DNA from: Chondrus crispus
Lineage: Eukaryota > Rhodophyta > Florideophyceae > Gigartinales > Gigartinaceae
Length of the DNA: 64,000 bases
Assembly (NCBI RefSeq): GCF_000350225.1
Contig: NW_005179382.1
Span: 62,001 to 126,000, forward strand
Direction: 5' to 3'
Shown here: in pieces, positions 42,096 through 53,060 of the stretch
Layout of the letters: the number at the start of each line of letters is the position of its first letter
Numbering within the stretch: position 1 is the stretch's first letter
Notes under the pieces: model-generated
The model's input: only the letters and a program-made list of their open reading frames with translations
Database searches by the model: none
Told to the model about the DNA's origin: nothing
Made by a program: the position numbers and the translations under genes

Positions 42096-42284
42096 GTTAC
42101 TAACTAGTCGTTTATAGTTGTCTTTATAGTCGTTCAAAGTTCTACTTCGTAAAAATTGTGCTCCTTTTGTTCTATACTTGCGAAAATCTTAAATTTTGTT
42201 TAAATTTTACTGTAGAGCATTTGACCTCATATGAGGTCAAGGGTGACCTCATATGAGGCAAATTGCCGGTCGTCTAGACACTAG

Positions 42285-43285
42285 CCCTGGCGTGACGAGT
42301 ACTTGGTCATCCTTCTACTCGTTTATAGACGCGGATCTTCCCCGCGGCTGCGAATTTAGGCCTCTTCTTATTTAGGAAGGACGCATGTGACTTAGGATAG
42401 AGAAAAGTGTGAAACCGTTTTTATCGAAAGAGACAGTAAAAAGAAGTCCTTAAACCTCGCTTTTCCTTATGAGGTGCCTAAAATGACAAGGCTTAGTAGA
42501 ATATTGGGGATTTCTATACCATGGGTAATTGTGCGATTGTGAAAATCAGAGGACTGGCAAACTTGTTGACTCGTTACCGCTTTCTTCTCTTTTGTTGAAA
42601 TGCTGTCTGTTTATTTTCTTGAAGTTGCTGCCCGAGATCCAATTTATACTACTGTGCATCTGCAGATGTGGCCTCAGTGCGTTCTAGATCATGTGCAGTA
42701 GACGGCCTCAATTCTGCCGAATTGAGGAAATCAATACAGTAGCTTGTTGGATAGGGCCATTGACTACGAATCCGATAACACCGAATTCAATCTAGCTAGC
42801 TGTCACTACAGAACAGTGCTAACGTATTACGTGATCCTCTCGTAGAATCATAGAGGAAGAGTGAATGTGTAGAGCTGTTATCGGCAATTGCCACAATTAC
42901 ACAACAATTGCAAAATCTATTAGGTTAGCACTGTTATAAAGAAATACACGGCAAAATCTCCTTAGCGCAAAAAATTGTTTCGAAGTTGAGTGAGCGAAGA
43001 CTTAGCATTTTCAACTGCTGATAAACTTGATCTGATCAAATTGACGCTTTCAATATAGATTGTGGCGAAAATGTGCTTGATTTGTTGAGATAACCGGCAG
43101 TACCGGGGCAACCTTGCCGTATGAATTTGCCAAAAAGAAAAAACTGATATTTATTGTAGACCTGTAGTTGAAATCCTCCGTGTTGTTCTGTTGTATTTTT
43201 CTTTAACTATGAGCCGGTTCGATGCGCCTTTTATACTCTCTACCGTCTTCGGTCTGGCTCGGGAATGCGGGAGTTATTACGACAG
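42285..43285. other. AT-rich intergenic, no gene seen
   Basis: No ORF of note. It separates the piggyBac element from E3. Confidence 0.5.
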
Positions 43286-43506
43286 TGTGCGCTTGCCGGT
43301 TGCGAAGGCGCAAAGGTTGGTGAGAGTTGTGAGGCTCGATGCCTCCGATTTACGGAAGGGGCACAGATTGGTGTCTTAAGTACACCAATTCCGTCCCAAA
43401 AAGGGGTCGAACAAAACCTACCTAAAATGGTATGCTACCTAAGCATGTATGATGCTGGCCTGGGTGGGTGAGTGTGTACCGAAGTGAATGGGTTCCATTC
43501 ACTACA
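43286..43506 (-). repeat. E3 3' LTR, 221 bp
   Basis: Sense strand TGTAGTGAATGG...AAGCGCACA. Preceded by the polypurine tract and followed by the target duplication GACAG. Confidence 0.93.
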
Positions 43507-43518
43507 CTCCCCTTCTTC
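43507..43518 (-). other. E3 polypurine tract
   Basis: Sense-strand GAAGAAGGGGAG immediately before TGTAGTG of the 3' LTR; primer site for plus-strand synthesis. It overlaps the last two bases of the pol stop codon. Confidence 0.75.
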
Positions 43519-45631
43519 AAAGACCAAGTTCCTGTTTCGCTTTCTGCGCGAGGTGCGGTGGAGTGCTCGAGCGACGTAAAAGTTTCTGAAGCATCTGGGG
43601 GACGTCGTTGTAGATTTGCGTTAACGGTTCCAAGGTGTCGTCAGCCTTATCTAGACCTTTCCAACGGACCTGGACCAGTAGCGTGTCTTGGTCCTCGACT
43701 AACTTAAGAAGTCGTTGAACGATCATGCCGGTTTCCGAGGAGATAACGTGAGACATTATGGCTTCGGTGTCCAGCGAAGCGTCGTGATAGAATTTAAGTC
43801 TAGATCCATGCACGTCTTGAAGAGAACCGGTGCGAAGGTCTTCGACTTGATACACGTAATCGGACAATGCCTGGACAAGGCGACGTGGTCCTCGCCAGCG
43901 TAGGGCGAGTTTTTCTCCAGCTGTGAAATGTTCTCTGGCAACCAGAACAAAGTCACCTTTCTCGAAACTGGGCAATGTTCCTTTTGAAGCTCTTTCTCTT
44001 GACTTCTGCCTGTTATGCTGCAACGTATTGTGGACGAAAGGGTGCAAGTCCGCCATTTGACGTTGCGGATCGGTCATGTTTGTGCACTGTTCAAGATTTG
44101 CTTCGCGTACAGTAACCGATTTAGCTGTAGCCGTCCTGAGAAATGTGGATATGGGTGGGGTGGGTTTCATTCCGAGGAAGGCCGTGATGGGTGCGATGTT
44201 TCCGCGATGTGGGGAAGGCGTGTTGTTGAGGATGCTTTGAATGACTGGGAGAAGATCTGGCCATTCCTTGAAATCCATTTGGTACTCGGACGTGAGGGCA
44301 CGAAAGGTCCGTATGAGTTCTTTGCCAAGACGCTCTACTGCACCGTTGCTCCAGGGCGTGTACGGTAAAGTAAAATGATGCGGCACACGAAGACTCTTCG
44401 TGATTGTTCGGACGGTCTCGTTTCGGAAGTGTGTCGGTCCGTCGGACATGAGACCATGCGGGACATTAAACGCGGCGCACCAATCGACGATCGAGAGCGC
44501 TGCGTTGTCGGCGGTTGTGTCCGGTGTGGTGAAGAACCACTTGTAGTCAGAGTGATCGTCTCGCATCATTAGCACGTATTTCAATCCTGCATGGCTCGGT
44601 CCTATTTCGATATAGTCGAATTGCAAAAGGTCGTTAGGTCTAGTGCCGTGTAGCGCGGGCCCGAACGGTCGTGGTACCTTCTGTCCTCCTGTGGTTGAGA
44701 TGCAATGGATGCACGCATCGGTGAAGGTATGGACGTCCTTCGTGAGTGTCGTCGAATGGTAGCTGTCGCTGAGGGTTTTCGCTGTGGTTTGCTTACCGCG
44801 ATGTCCTGCAGGTCCAGTGTGTGCTATGATACAGAGTCTGAGCTGGAGTGTTTCCGACGGGTCTGGGATCCAAATGGACCCAGAAGGGGATTTCCATATG
44901 CCATCGAGGAGCGCGAGGTTTTTCGGGCGAGCGTCGGAGTGTTGGGCCTGATGCCGAGTTATTTCTTCCAGGGAAGGCCAGCAGAAATCGTCGGAAGCGG
45001 TACTGGGGAGAACTGGAATCTGAATTAGTCGACGAACAGCCTTGGGCGCACACCAGCGAGTTAACATGTCGGCCCAGACGTTGTCCAATCCGCTGATATG
45101 CAAGCACGTGTACGAATAGGCGCTCAAACGCACAGCCCAGCGTAAAACCTTACGCGTGTAAGATTGGCTGAGGTCAGGGATGAGCGACAGTGGGTCGAAG
45201 ATGAAAACTAGGTTGTTATGGTCAGTGTAGAGGTCAAAACCTGCGGCAGTTGCTGCAAGCCAGTGCATTCTCTCCACAGTTGCCATAATGGCATACCCTT
45301 CCTTCTCGAGTGTGGACCATGCCAATTGGGTGGTGTTGAACTTGCCCGAGCAGAAGGCGAGTGGGCTGTGACGTTGGTGTTTGTGAACGAGGGGAAGATC
45401 CTCTCGAGGAACCTGAGTAACGATGCCGGACCAGGAGGTGTCAGATGCGTCTGTGTAGAGACAAAGACGCTGTTGCTCATCGCGGTGGGCCAGAGTGACT
45501 ATATGGACCAAAGCCTCCTTGCATTTTTCGAAAACACGGGCCTCCGGTGCACACCATCCCATTCTGTCAAGTGATACAGTAGCAACCGCTCGTTTCGTGC
45601 GCTTCCCAGCTTTGCTGTAGACAAGTTCCAT
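43517..45631 (-). CDS. pol: E3 pol second frame: RNase H, integrase, chromodomain, 704 aa
   Basis: Starts MELVYSKAGKRTKRAVATVS, the middle of the RT-RNase H connection. RNase H: D61 (LYTDASD), E111 (TLEKEGYAIM), D137 (LYTDHNN). Integrase: zinc finger H271, H277, C307, C310; catalytic D339 (LLQFDYIEIG), D397 (GLMSDGPTHF), E433 (NGAVERLG). C-terminus (about 625-690): LVQVRWKGLDKADDTLEPL, a chromodomain. The ATG overlaps the TGA of the preceding frame as TGATG. A -1 reading across the junction restores PLHN-LMELVYSK, the continuous motif expected in relatives, so this frame is normally part of one polyprotein. Whether it is expressed by frameshift, stop-restart, or not at all is open. Confidence 0.88.
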   Translation of the reverse strand: MELVYSKAGKRTKRAVATVSLDRMGWCAPEARVFEKCKEALVHIVTLAHRDEQQRLCLYTDASDTSWSGIVTQVPREDLPLVHKHQRHSPLAFCSGKFNTTQLAWSTLEKEGYAIMATVERMHWLAATAAGFDLYTDHNNLVFIFDPLSLIPDLSQSYTRKVLRWAVRLSAYSYTCLHISGLDNVWADMLTRWCAPKAVRRLIQIPVLPSTASDDFCWPSLEEITRHQAQHSDARPKNLALLDGIWKSPSGSIWIPDPSETLQLRLCIIAHTGPAGHRGKQTTAKTLSDSYHSTTLTKDVHTFTDACIHCISTTGGQKVPRPFGPALHGTRPNDLLQFDYIEIGPSHAGLKYVLMMRDDHSDYKWFFTTPDTTADNAALSIVDWCAAFNVPHGLMSDGPTHFRNETVRTITKSLRVPHHFTLPYTPWSNGAVERLGKELIRTFRALTSEYQMDFKEWPDLLPVIQSILNNTPSPHRGNIAPITAFLGMKPTPPISTFLRTATAKSVTVREANLEQCTNMTDPQRQMADLHPFVHNTLQHNRQKSRERASKGTLPSFEKGDFVLVAREHFTAGEKLALRWRGPRRLVQALSDYVYQVEDLRTGSLQDVHGSRLKFYHDASLDTEAIMSHVISSETGMIVQRLLKLVEDQDTLLVQVRWKGLDKADDTLEPLTQIYNDVPQMLQKLLRRSSTPPHLAQKAKQELGL

Positions 45632-48255
45632 CAGTTATGTAGAGGTTCGACCAGGTTGGTGAAATCGGGGATGCCTGTCTTGACCCACTGCATGGCACAT
45701 AGAAACTGTTGCAAGTGTGCTGCGGTGGTCGGGGGCTCCATGCTAATGAGGCCGTCGAGCTGTTGGGGGTCGTGGCGGACGCCTTCGGCTGATGAAATGC
45801 GGCCGCACCACTTGATAGTCTTTGCAAAGAGAATACTCTTGCCAGGATGGAGTCGGAGGGAAAACTGAGCGCAAGTTTGGAAGAGCTGTCGAATGCCGTC
45901 GAGTAAGCCTTCCACTGTGGGGTTGTGAAGCAACATGTCATCTAGCCAGTATAAGAGCTTCTCGCGCAGGTTTTTCGGGAAAACCTCCGCTAATACGGAT
46001 TGCAGATGCGTGGTGGCGTTTGTGGTTCCATGCAGCACCCTGGTCGGAGTGAACACGCCATCGGGTGTGATAAACGAGTGTAGCTCCTGCGAATTTTTAT
46101 CAAGAGCGAATTGCCAGTAACCGTGTGAGAGATCAAAGGATGCGAAGTACTTGGAGCCAGCCAGTTTCAGCAGCTCCTGCTCGATGTTGGGCATGGGGTA
46201 CTGATGTCGCACTGTGTACTTGTTGATTGGTCTCAAGTCAGCAGTGAATCGAAAACGTGCAGGACCGGGTTTAGGGACAATAAGCGGTGCTGATGCCCAA
46301 GGCGAAGATGGGTTCGAGTACACCATGCCGGCTCGTACAAGATCCGAGACAAACTTGTCGAGGAATTCGCGCTGATCCTGTGAGTACTTACGCAGACGGA
46401 CTCGTATAGGGCGGGCGTCAGGTGTGAGAGCGATCGTGAGTGGTGTGACTTGGGCCGGTGGTCCTGAGGAGAGTGAAATCCTGAAAATGTCCATGTGCTC
46501 TAGTACAATGTCCGTGAGTTGTTTGGTGTGTATGTTTCCCATACCATTAGCGACTGCGCCCTGTAACATGGAATCGACTGAATTGCGGATACTTTCATGT
46601 TGGTCACTGTCGACGGGGTCGAGCAGGGCTGGGTCGGGAAAAGGATCTTCGTTGCGACGAGCTGTATGATAGTTGACCCGTGGACGATCGGTGGATGGGG
46701 ACATTGGTTCAAGCGATGCCACTGAGCCGTTCAGGCGTGCGATCATTAGACGGCTGACATATCCACTTGCTGAGGCAGATGTGGGGTTTCCCACGTCGGA
46801 ACAGTCCGAACCATTCGGTGCGAACCGATTGCTGTCCGGTAGGGTATGAGTGTCGATACGCAGGTGTTTCAGTACAGGTCTTCCAATCAGGAGATTTTCG
46901 CATGCCAATTCTTCGTCAGCGACCAAGAAGGAGATACCCATGAGTGCTAGGTTTCCGGATGTCAAATGAAGTATTGTGCGCGGTACAGTCCATGTGCGTG
47001 AGAACGAGAAACTTTCGGCACCTGCACTGTTTCCTTTCTTGAGGGCGACAGCCAGCGTGACCTTCTTGATGGCTGTTATCTTCCCAATGCCTTGCAGCGC
47101 CGCGGATTCGGCGAGGGAAGATGAGACGATACTGTCGTCGCTGCCATCGTCGCATCGGCCTGTAGAATATATCGACGTCATGCCGTCAGACACAGTGACG
47201 ACGCAGTTCGCATCATGGTGATACTGAGAGGGCTTCAGACGTCCGACAGTGCCATGACTGGCCATTACTTTCTGAGACCTCGTATTCTTAGCGGGACCGT
47301 CGGCGCCCTTCTTTGCTGCGAGCTTAGACTTCAAAATTTGCTTCTCGGCGTTAGTAGCCTTTTGGCAATCGTCAATCCAGTGTCGCTCGCCTTTTTCTTG
47401 GCAAGGAGGATGTGGACAGGGGGGAGGTGATCGTTTTCCTTTCTGAGTAGTACGGTGCGGCTCTGCAGAGAGGCTTGCCTTAGCGATGCTTCCCGAACCT
47501 GAGTCATAGTGTGTTCTGTTGCCTCTTTGATAAGGCTTAGATGTGCGTGTGCTGGACGGTGGACCGGTGTCCACAATCGGGAACGCTTCAGCAACAGACA
47601 TTGTGTGCTTCATGAACCCTTTGAAGTCTTTTTTCAGGGGTGCATGTACCAATTCCAAGTCTGTTTCGAGACGTAATTGTAGCGGTTTGGGTCGTACAGC
47701 AGAGACAATGTGCTTTACTGCCAGTTTCGGATGGTCCTTCATAACCCAGATGAGACCGTTCCTACGCAAGGATGAAACATAGGACGTAAAAAGACTTTTC
47801 ATACGTGATCGCGAAGAGCTATCTGACATGTTCATTACGAGTTCTCGCTTGATTATCGCGTCAATGTCTGTCACTGTCGTTGTGTGTTTCTCTTCTTCAG
47901 CCTCGGATTCCAAATACAAGCGAAGCTTGGTATCTGTAAGGTCGTGGGGCGTCTCGACATCAGGAATGTATTCCAAATCGATACAGGATTGCAGCCATTC
48001 GGAGTCAACACAGTACGTCATGCGTACAGGACGCGCGGGTTCAGTGGTTGTCGAATTAACAACCGAAAGCTGTAGCGCCCGTGCGGTGACCTCCTTTGAA
48101 TATTGATCATATCGACTCAGAAATACCCGAATTGCTTTCGGGTTGGTGTTCGTGAGTCTAGGATGGTCCACGGAGAAAGCTACCGAAGATGGTTGCTGGA
48201 GGCTGTATTCATTTTGTCCTCCAGACTGAGTTGCAGGCGTCGAGCGCGACGCCAT
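45631..48255 (-). CDS. gag-pol: E3 gag-protease-RT frame, 874 aa
   Basis: ATG 48255 lies 53 nt inside the 5' LTR. Residues 1-270 are gag. A variant zinc finger CPHPPCQEKGERHWIDDC sits at about 282-299. The protease-like region at about 365-460 has DDGSDDS where DTG/DSG is usual. RT spans about 600-850: LIVPKPGPARFRFTADLRPI, FASFDLSHGYWQ, and YWLDDML in place of Y(V/L)DD with the preceding residue shifted, then KTIKWCGRISSAEGV. It ends at EPLHN-TGA, overlapping the start of the next frame. The variant motifs match those I know in oomycete Gypsy elements, so they are probably lineage features rather than damage. Confidence 0.88.
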   Translation of the reverse strand: MASRSTPATQSGGQNEYSLQQPSSVAFSVDHPRLTNTNPKAIRVFLSRYDQYSKEVTARALQLSVVNSTTTEPARPVRMTYCVDSEWLQSCIDLEYIPDVETPHDLTDTKLRLYLESEAEEEKHTTTVTDIDAIIKRELVMNMSDSSSRSRMKSLFTSYVSSLRRNGLIWVMKDHPKLAVKHIVSAVRPKPLQLRLETDLELVHAPLKKDFKGFMKHTMSVAEAFPIVDTGPPSSTRTSKPYQRGNRTHYDSGSGSIAKASLSAEPHRTTQKGKRSPPPCPHPPCQEKGERHWIDDCQKATNAEKQILKSKLAAKKGADGPAKNTRSQKVMASHGTVGRLKPSQYHHDANCVVTVSDGMTSIYSTGRCDDGSDDSIVSSSLAESAALQGIGKITAIKKVTLAVALKKGNSAGAESFSFSRTWTVPRTILHLTSGNLALMGISFLVADEELACENLLIGRPVLKHLRIDTHTLPDSNRFAPNGSDCSDVGNPTSASASGYVSRLMIARLNGSVASLEPMSPSTDRPRVNYHTARRNEDPFPDPALLDPVDSDQHESIRNSVDSMLQGAVANGMGNIHTKQLTDIVLEHMDIFRISLSSGPPAQVTPLTIALTPDARPIRVRLRKYSQDQREFLDKFVSDLVRAGMVYSNPSSPWASAPLIVPKPGPARFRFTADLRPINKYTVRHQYPMPNIEQELLKLAGSKYFASFDLSHGYWQFALDKNSQELHSFITPDGVFTPTRVLHGTTNATTHLQSVLAEVFPKNLREKLLYWLDDMLLHNPTVEGLLDGIRQLFQTCAQFSLRLHPGKSILFAKTIKWCGRISSAEGVRHDPQQLDGLISMEPPTTAAHLQQFLCAMQWVKTGIPDFTNLVEPLHN

Positions 48256-48307
48256 TGGTGATCGAACGGAAAAAAAATGCGATACAACCAGTATCGGCAG
48301 TGATCAC

Positions 48308-48528
48308 TGTGCGCTTGCCGGTTGCGAAGGCGCAAAGGTTGGTGAGAGTTGTGAGGCTCGATGCCTCCGATTTACGGAAGGGGCACAGATTGGTGTCTTA
48401 AGTACACCAATTCTGTCCCAAAAAGGGGTCGAACAAAACCTACCTAAAATGGTATGCTACCTAGGCATGTATGATGCTGGCCTGGGTGGGTGAGTGTGTA
48501 CCGAAGTGAATGGGTTCCATTCACTACA
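48308..48528 (-). repeat. E3 5' LTR, 221 bp
   Basis: About 99% identical to the 3' LTR. The bases after its inner end (GTGATCACTGCCGATACTGG on the sense strand) do not give an obvious PBS starting with TGG directly at the boundary; TGGTTGTATCG occurs 17 bases in. Confidence 0.93.
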
Positions 48529-48533
48529 GACAG

Positions 48534-51500
48534 GCAAAGAGAGAACGCTACACGATTAATTGCACTTGCTCTTGCGTAAATTTCTAACAATTAAGAGAGG
48601 ACTTCGATGATCAAGGTAAGTCGAAGTACACTCAGTCGCTATAGTCTCCCTTCGACAAAAATTTATTGCAGATGGGCTGTTACACCCTCATCCATCCGCA
48701 AAGCTTTCAATGTGGTCTTTCTAAGAAAGCATCCAATTAGAGCCAAATAATGCAAGTGAGTGAATATCATGAGTCCTGAGACAAAGTGGTAGTTTTGTAG
48801 TCGTTTTGTTCTTCCAGGCTTGCGGAGGCCTTTATTTCTGCCCACAATTTTGCAGTCCTATATATGTATCACTAGTGTGGCGTGTGTGTGCAATAGACAC
48901 CAACTATGTGTAGCAAACCACTAGAACATACACTACAGACATGGAAATGCAACATAGAGCCAATACAAAATACCAACTATACTGTAACACGACAGCAGCA
49001 ACATAAAAGCAATAGAGCAACATTTCTAATCGGAGAGGTAGCTCCCTCCAGACTAGCACAACACATGTTGTGTGAAGAACAAATTTCATCTCTCTTGTGC
49101 TTTGTAACCTAACAAGAGCATTAGTTCTGCCGACAATGAGAAGCATCACACTACAATTCATTAACAAAATCTTAGCATTTGATCCCGTTTTGTTCTGCGA
49201 CACCCTTCCAAACCACGGAACACGACGTGCGAGTGACAATGTCTCGCACAGGGACCACAGCTGAAGCAGGTCAAATTCTAGGAGAACTTCTTTACTCTAC
49301 ATGCTCCCCGTGTGAGCAACTCATGGGCATTTGTATTTCGACAAATGGGTGCAACGCCATTGATGTTTCTCTTAGTAGGAGAGAGTTGATAAGGGCGATT
49401 TTAGAATCGGAAATGTTCACAAACGGCACGCGGACCGGCGATAATGTCCATAAGGAACGATTGGGGCTAAAAATATCGCCTTTTTTGACTTTCTCCCTTC
49501 AATAACTGTGTCATCTATGAATTGGTATTTGTGGAATTACTTCACATTAGGAGTGCCCTGACACTAGAGAATTATTTGCAACTTAAGCACCGTCATTTCA
49601 CTCCTATTTATTCCTGCACACGGACACATTACCTGTCTACAAACAAGTACGAATATACAGCATGTATATTTGTCAGAAGTAATATCTCATCAACCATTAA
49701 CCTATCAAGGGAGAAGAAAACAGAAAGTAATGTACTGTAGTCGAGCTAGAGGCATAGGCATGGCGCCTAGGACCGCTTTTTATCAGCGGAGACAAAAGCA
49801 CGATAATTTCGCGTTTGTTAACGGACAGCAGCAAGCCATACAGTTCGACCTGGCGGCACCTTCCAACCGACAATATTCCATCATTGACCGCCACGGGCGA
49901 TCAACTGCATTTGAGAACCTAGCTGTGAGTCAACATAGCGGAGAAACGCAAAGCCGTCGCAACTGAAGGTATTAATCGACATTATCCAGATATGTAGCTG
50001 GACGCAAACGTTATGCAGTGTACTGCAGTATGTAGCTGCTTGCTGGCAGAATGTCGTCATTTCGGCGTGAAATGAGGTTAAACCACTCGATACTGACATC
50101 TATCATGCTTCTCGTTGAGCTAGTTTAACAAATATAGCTTCCTCGCCTCCCCGTACTTTTAGGCTAAGGCTATAGAGCTGTAAGCTTCTAATCGATAGCA
50201 TTTGTTGCATAAAAGCGAAATTTAGAGGAGCAAGCACAAAGAATTTAGCAGATACTCTTTTTCGCCATTGAAACCAGAGCTCCTCTACATATGCTGTTGA
50301 AGGTGGGACCAGTACCAACCTTGATCCGCCACAGGGTTGGTACTGTAGTGCCAGGATGAGCGAATTTGTGGGTTCAAAAATCGGACCCTAAATTGGAATT
50401 GTTGAAAACGCTCTCGAAATTAAGGTCCCCGAGATTTGAGCGTCCACGCGCGTGCATGCATTCGCGCCCACGCCGGATCGCTACAAAGATATCATCTCCT
50501 ATATCCGATAGCGGGTTAGTCAACTCATGGCCATACGGATGCCATTAGTGCAATACGGCAAAGATAAGGCTAATTACAGATACTGTAGTACATAGCACCT
50601 ATTGTAGAGCTACGATAGAGCCGTGTACTTAAGCGCACAGATCCGGGCAACTGCAGCGTCTGTGCTACAGGTCAACAAAGGTAAATTGCAACGACTACTA
50701 CCACACTAAAGTTTATCATGTGCTCATCGCCTTTTGGTTAGGAAAGTATAGAAACATCCATTCTTGTTCTGTCCGGAGCAATTTGACTAAGGCTGGACGT
50801 CAGCATGCAACATTGAAAAAGTGTAGCCAAGAAATTTAAGAGTTTTTCTCCCTGAATTAATTCAGCCATTCAAAAGAGAACCAGAAAAGACTTGTAATGT
50901 CAGTGCTCTCTTGCATTTGTCGGATCACGTTATGGCATAGATTGAATGTCTCACCAATAGGACATGCTCACCACTGATGTAATAAGGTGAGAAGACTCTC
51001 ACAGTTCTTACGTTTGAGCTGATGAGGACATGACGTCATGATGAAGTCGCCGGGCACTGCAATTAGGGCACGTCAGGATTAGGATACGGAAGGATGTAGT
51101 TACACAACCTGCTACTGGCAATAATAGAATCGTACTTTTCTATATAAGCTGGATGTCAAGCTGGATGCCTTGATGAAAATAAAGCTACCTCTCAACACAT
51201 CCGACTACCACTATGCAAGTAAAAGCGTGCGGATGAAACACCCTGGGCCTGATCACGTCCTTCTTTCAAAGCTGAATTGACCATCCGCTCTCAGATCGTA
51301 CATTCTCTTCCTTCAGGGATGTCAGTTTGGTGCCGATGTGGACGTCGGCATGAAATGGCAACTCAGATCTAGAGTGTCCCCGCCCATGTCTGGAGGGTGT
51401 TTATGATAAAACCAGCTCTGCTCCTGGAGATATACGCTTTTTAGAGATGCAGATCAACGAGGGACGACAGTGCAGTGCTGGTGAAAGTGGTAGGGATGCA

Positions 51501-53060
51501 TCAATGGGAATTCTCTGTTTGCCCGTGAACGTCGGGATTGAGATGAATATCAAGACGGCGCCCTATAGCGCTGTGAGCTATTGGTTCAATCGCATGCGCA
51601 TGCAGTACGCTTGGTACCCTTGGTACTTGTTGCTATATCGTAGACGTCTACAGTACGTTATCCTCGCTCGGTCGGCAATAGTCCCCGGGAACTAACCGGT
51701 CCCCCTCTGCCTCCCAGTCTATCCTGGTCCTATGGCAGAGTCGTTTTATTTACCTCTACAGTACTTAGCGCCGGCCCATTACACTGCACCCCAGTGTGCG
51801 TGCATCGCGTCTGGTGCGTACATCAGTTTCCCGACGCATATGCGTAATCTCGACTCGGCGCGAGATTGGGTGATCAAACTTCAGGCGCTCGCGGTAATCA
51901 TCCAATCACAGCTCGATCTGGTTGGCCATTACGTGGCATATCCCATATCTAAGCGCGCAATGAGCTCGCTTCGAATCGGCATTGCGTCTGGTTTGCTGTG
52001 TCTATGACGTAACAACGAGTCGGATGCAAGTACAGTATGAAGTTCATACTGTATTGCATGTGGTCGGTGAAATGGGGGAGGCGGTTTTGGGGAGCGTGCC
52101 GTTCCGTGGTGAGGGTCGGCCGAGTGTCCTCTCCACCCCTTTTTCCCCGCAGTGCCCGTCACCCTCTCTCTTTTATTTCTACAAAATTCCTTCCAGAAGC
52201 GTCCACGCGTCCGGCCCGGATTCCGCCGGGCCGTACGCGTGCGCTTCTCTAAAATTCAAATAAAATCTCGGACTACAATATAAAATCTCCCTCTACAGTA
52301 AAAATGCAATTTTCCCAACGATGTTGCTGACATTACCCTTCGAAGGCTACGGGGCCTCAGGCCCCGGCACGCAACGAGGCCTACACATCGTTGCCGACTA
52401 CATTGCTACTCGCACTGGGAACTCCCCACTACATGAACGGTTGCGCCTCAGCACCATCCTTACTTCCCTCGTCCTCCAATATACGGCTTTATCGGTTAAC
52501 AGACGTAGGATACGGCTTACACCAATTGCTTTACATACTGTACCCTAGGTTGGCCCTAATGCTCCTGCATAGGGCCGCCCCTGTACTTTCTCCATAAAGT
52601 CGACCATTCAACGGTAATGCCATTCTCTTTCGCCAGCCGGGCCACGCAGGGCATCTACCCTTCGAAGGGTAGTGTACCCGATCGATGTATGAAAACAGTC
52701 CATACCCACCTCGTGAATAAATTTGCATACCTTTGACCCGTTGCTGAGCAATCCCTGCGATTGATCTCCCAAAGAGTCCAGGCCTGCCCTACAGCACTGT
52801 GCCACACCGTATCTTGTAGGGGTGGCGATATTCGTTCTGTACAATACCGTACTGTTTCTATTTCTCTTGCATCTGCATCTCAGCTCTTCGCTATTTTCTA
52901 GGTGCGTAGCATACAGCGAGACAGATTTTTTATTGTGTGCGGACTTCAGCAATCGGCCAGTTCGCCCTTGATGACGACAGTATGGTACCGTTCTTAATAG
53001 CCTGCTGCATGGCCTTGATCGTGAACCAAGTTGAAGCAAGTTCCGAGGCATTGTCTTACG
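48534..53060. other. Long intergenic region with repeats, no gene supported
   Basis: Mostly AT-rich with short frames. Noted: an 11-bp inverted repeat CAGTACCAACC / GGTTGGTACTG at 50310-50345; a copy of the GCTCGCTTCGAATCGGCATT repeat at 51965 (also at 53066); a block at about 52610-52730 (TCGCCAGCCGGGCCAC, GATCGATGTATGAAAACAGT) that recurs at 61450-61520. No RNA gene recognised. Confidence 0.45.

Larger units (their letters stand above)
39422..42284 (+). mobile_element. piggyBac-type DNA transposon, 2.86 kb, apparently complete
   Basis: Ends are inverted repeats: CTAGTGTCTAGGTGAC at 39422 and, read inward on the other strand, CTAGTGTCTAGACGAC from 42284. Subterminal CCTCATATGAGG palindromes occur twice at each end. 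One intact transposase gene lies between. Both outer tetranucleotides are CTAG; TTAA, the canonical piggyBac target, is absent at both ends. Whether CTAG is the target duplication or part of the repeat cannot be decided from one copy. A relic of a related end is at 54535. Confidence 0.8.
43286..48528 (-). mobile_element. Complete Ty3/Gypsy element E3, 5,243 bp, young
   Basis: Two 221-bp LTRs flanked by the perfect 5-bp target duplication GACAG (43281-43285 and 48529-48533). The two LTRs differ at only about two positions (TTCCGTCC/TTCTGTCC and CTAAGCATG/CTAGGCATG), so insertion is recent. Gag-protease-RT are in one frame (45631-48255) and RNase H-integrase-chromodomain in a second (43517-45631). 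Motif wording (RT-to-RNase H linker KAGKRTKRA, WLDD, DDGSD) resembles Gypsy elements known from oomycetes. Confidence 0.93.

Noticed and set aside
39418-42290. TTAA target duplication for the piggyBac element
   Set aside because: No TTAA is present at either border; both show CTAG.
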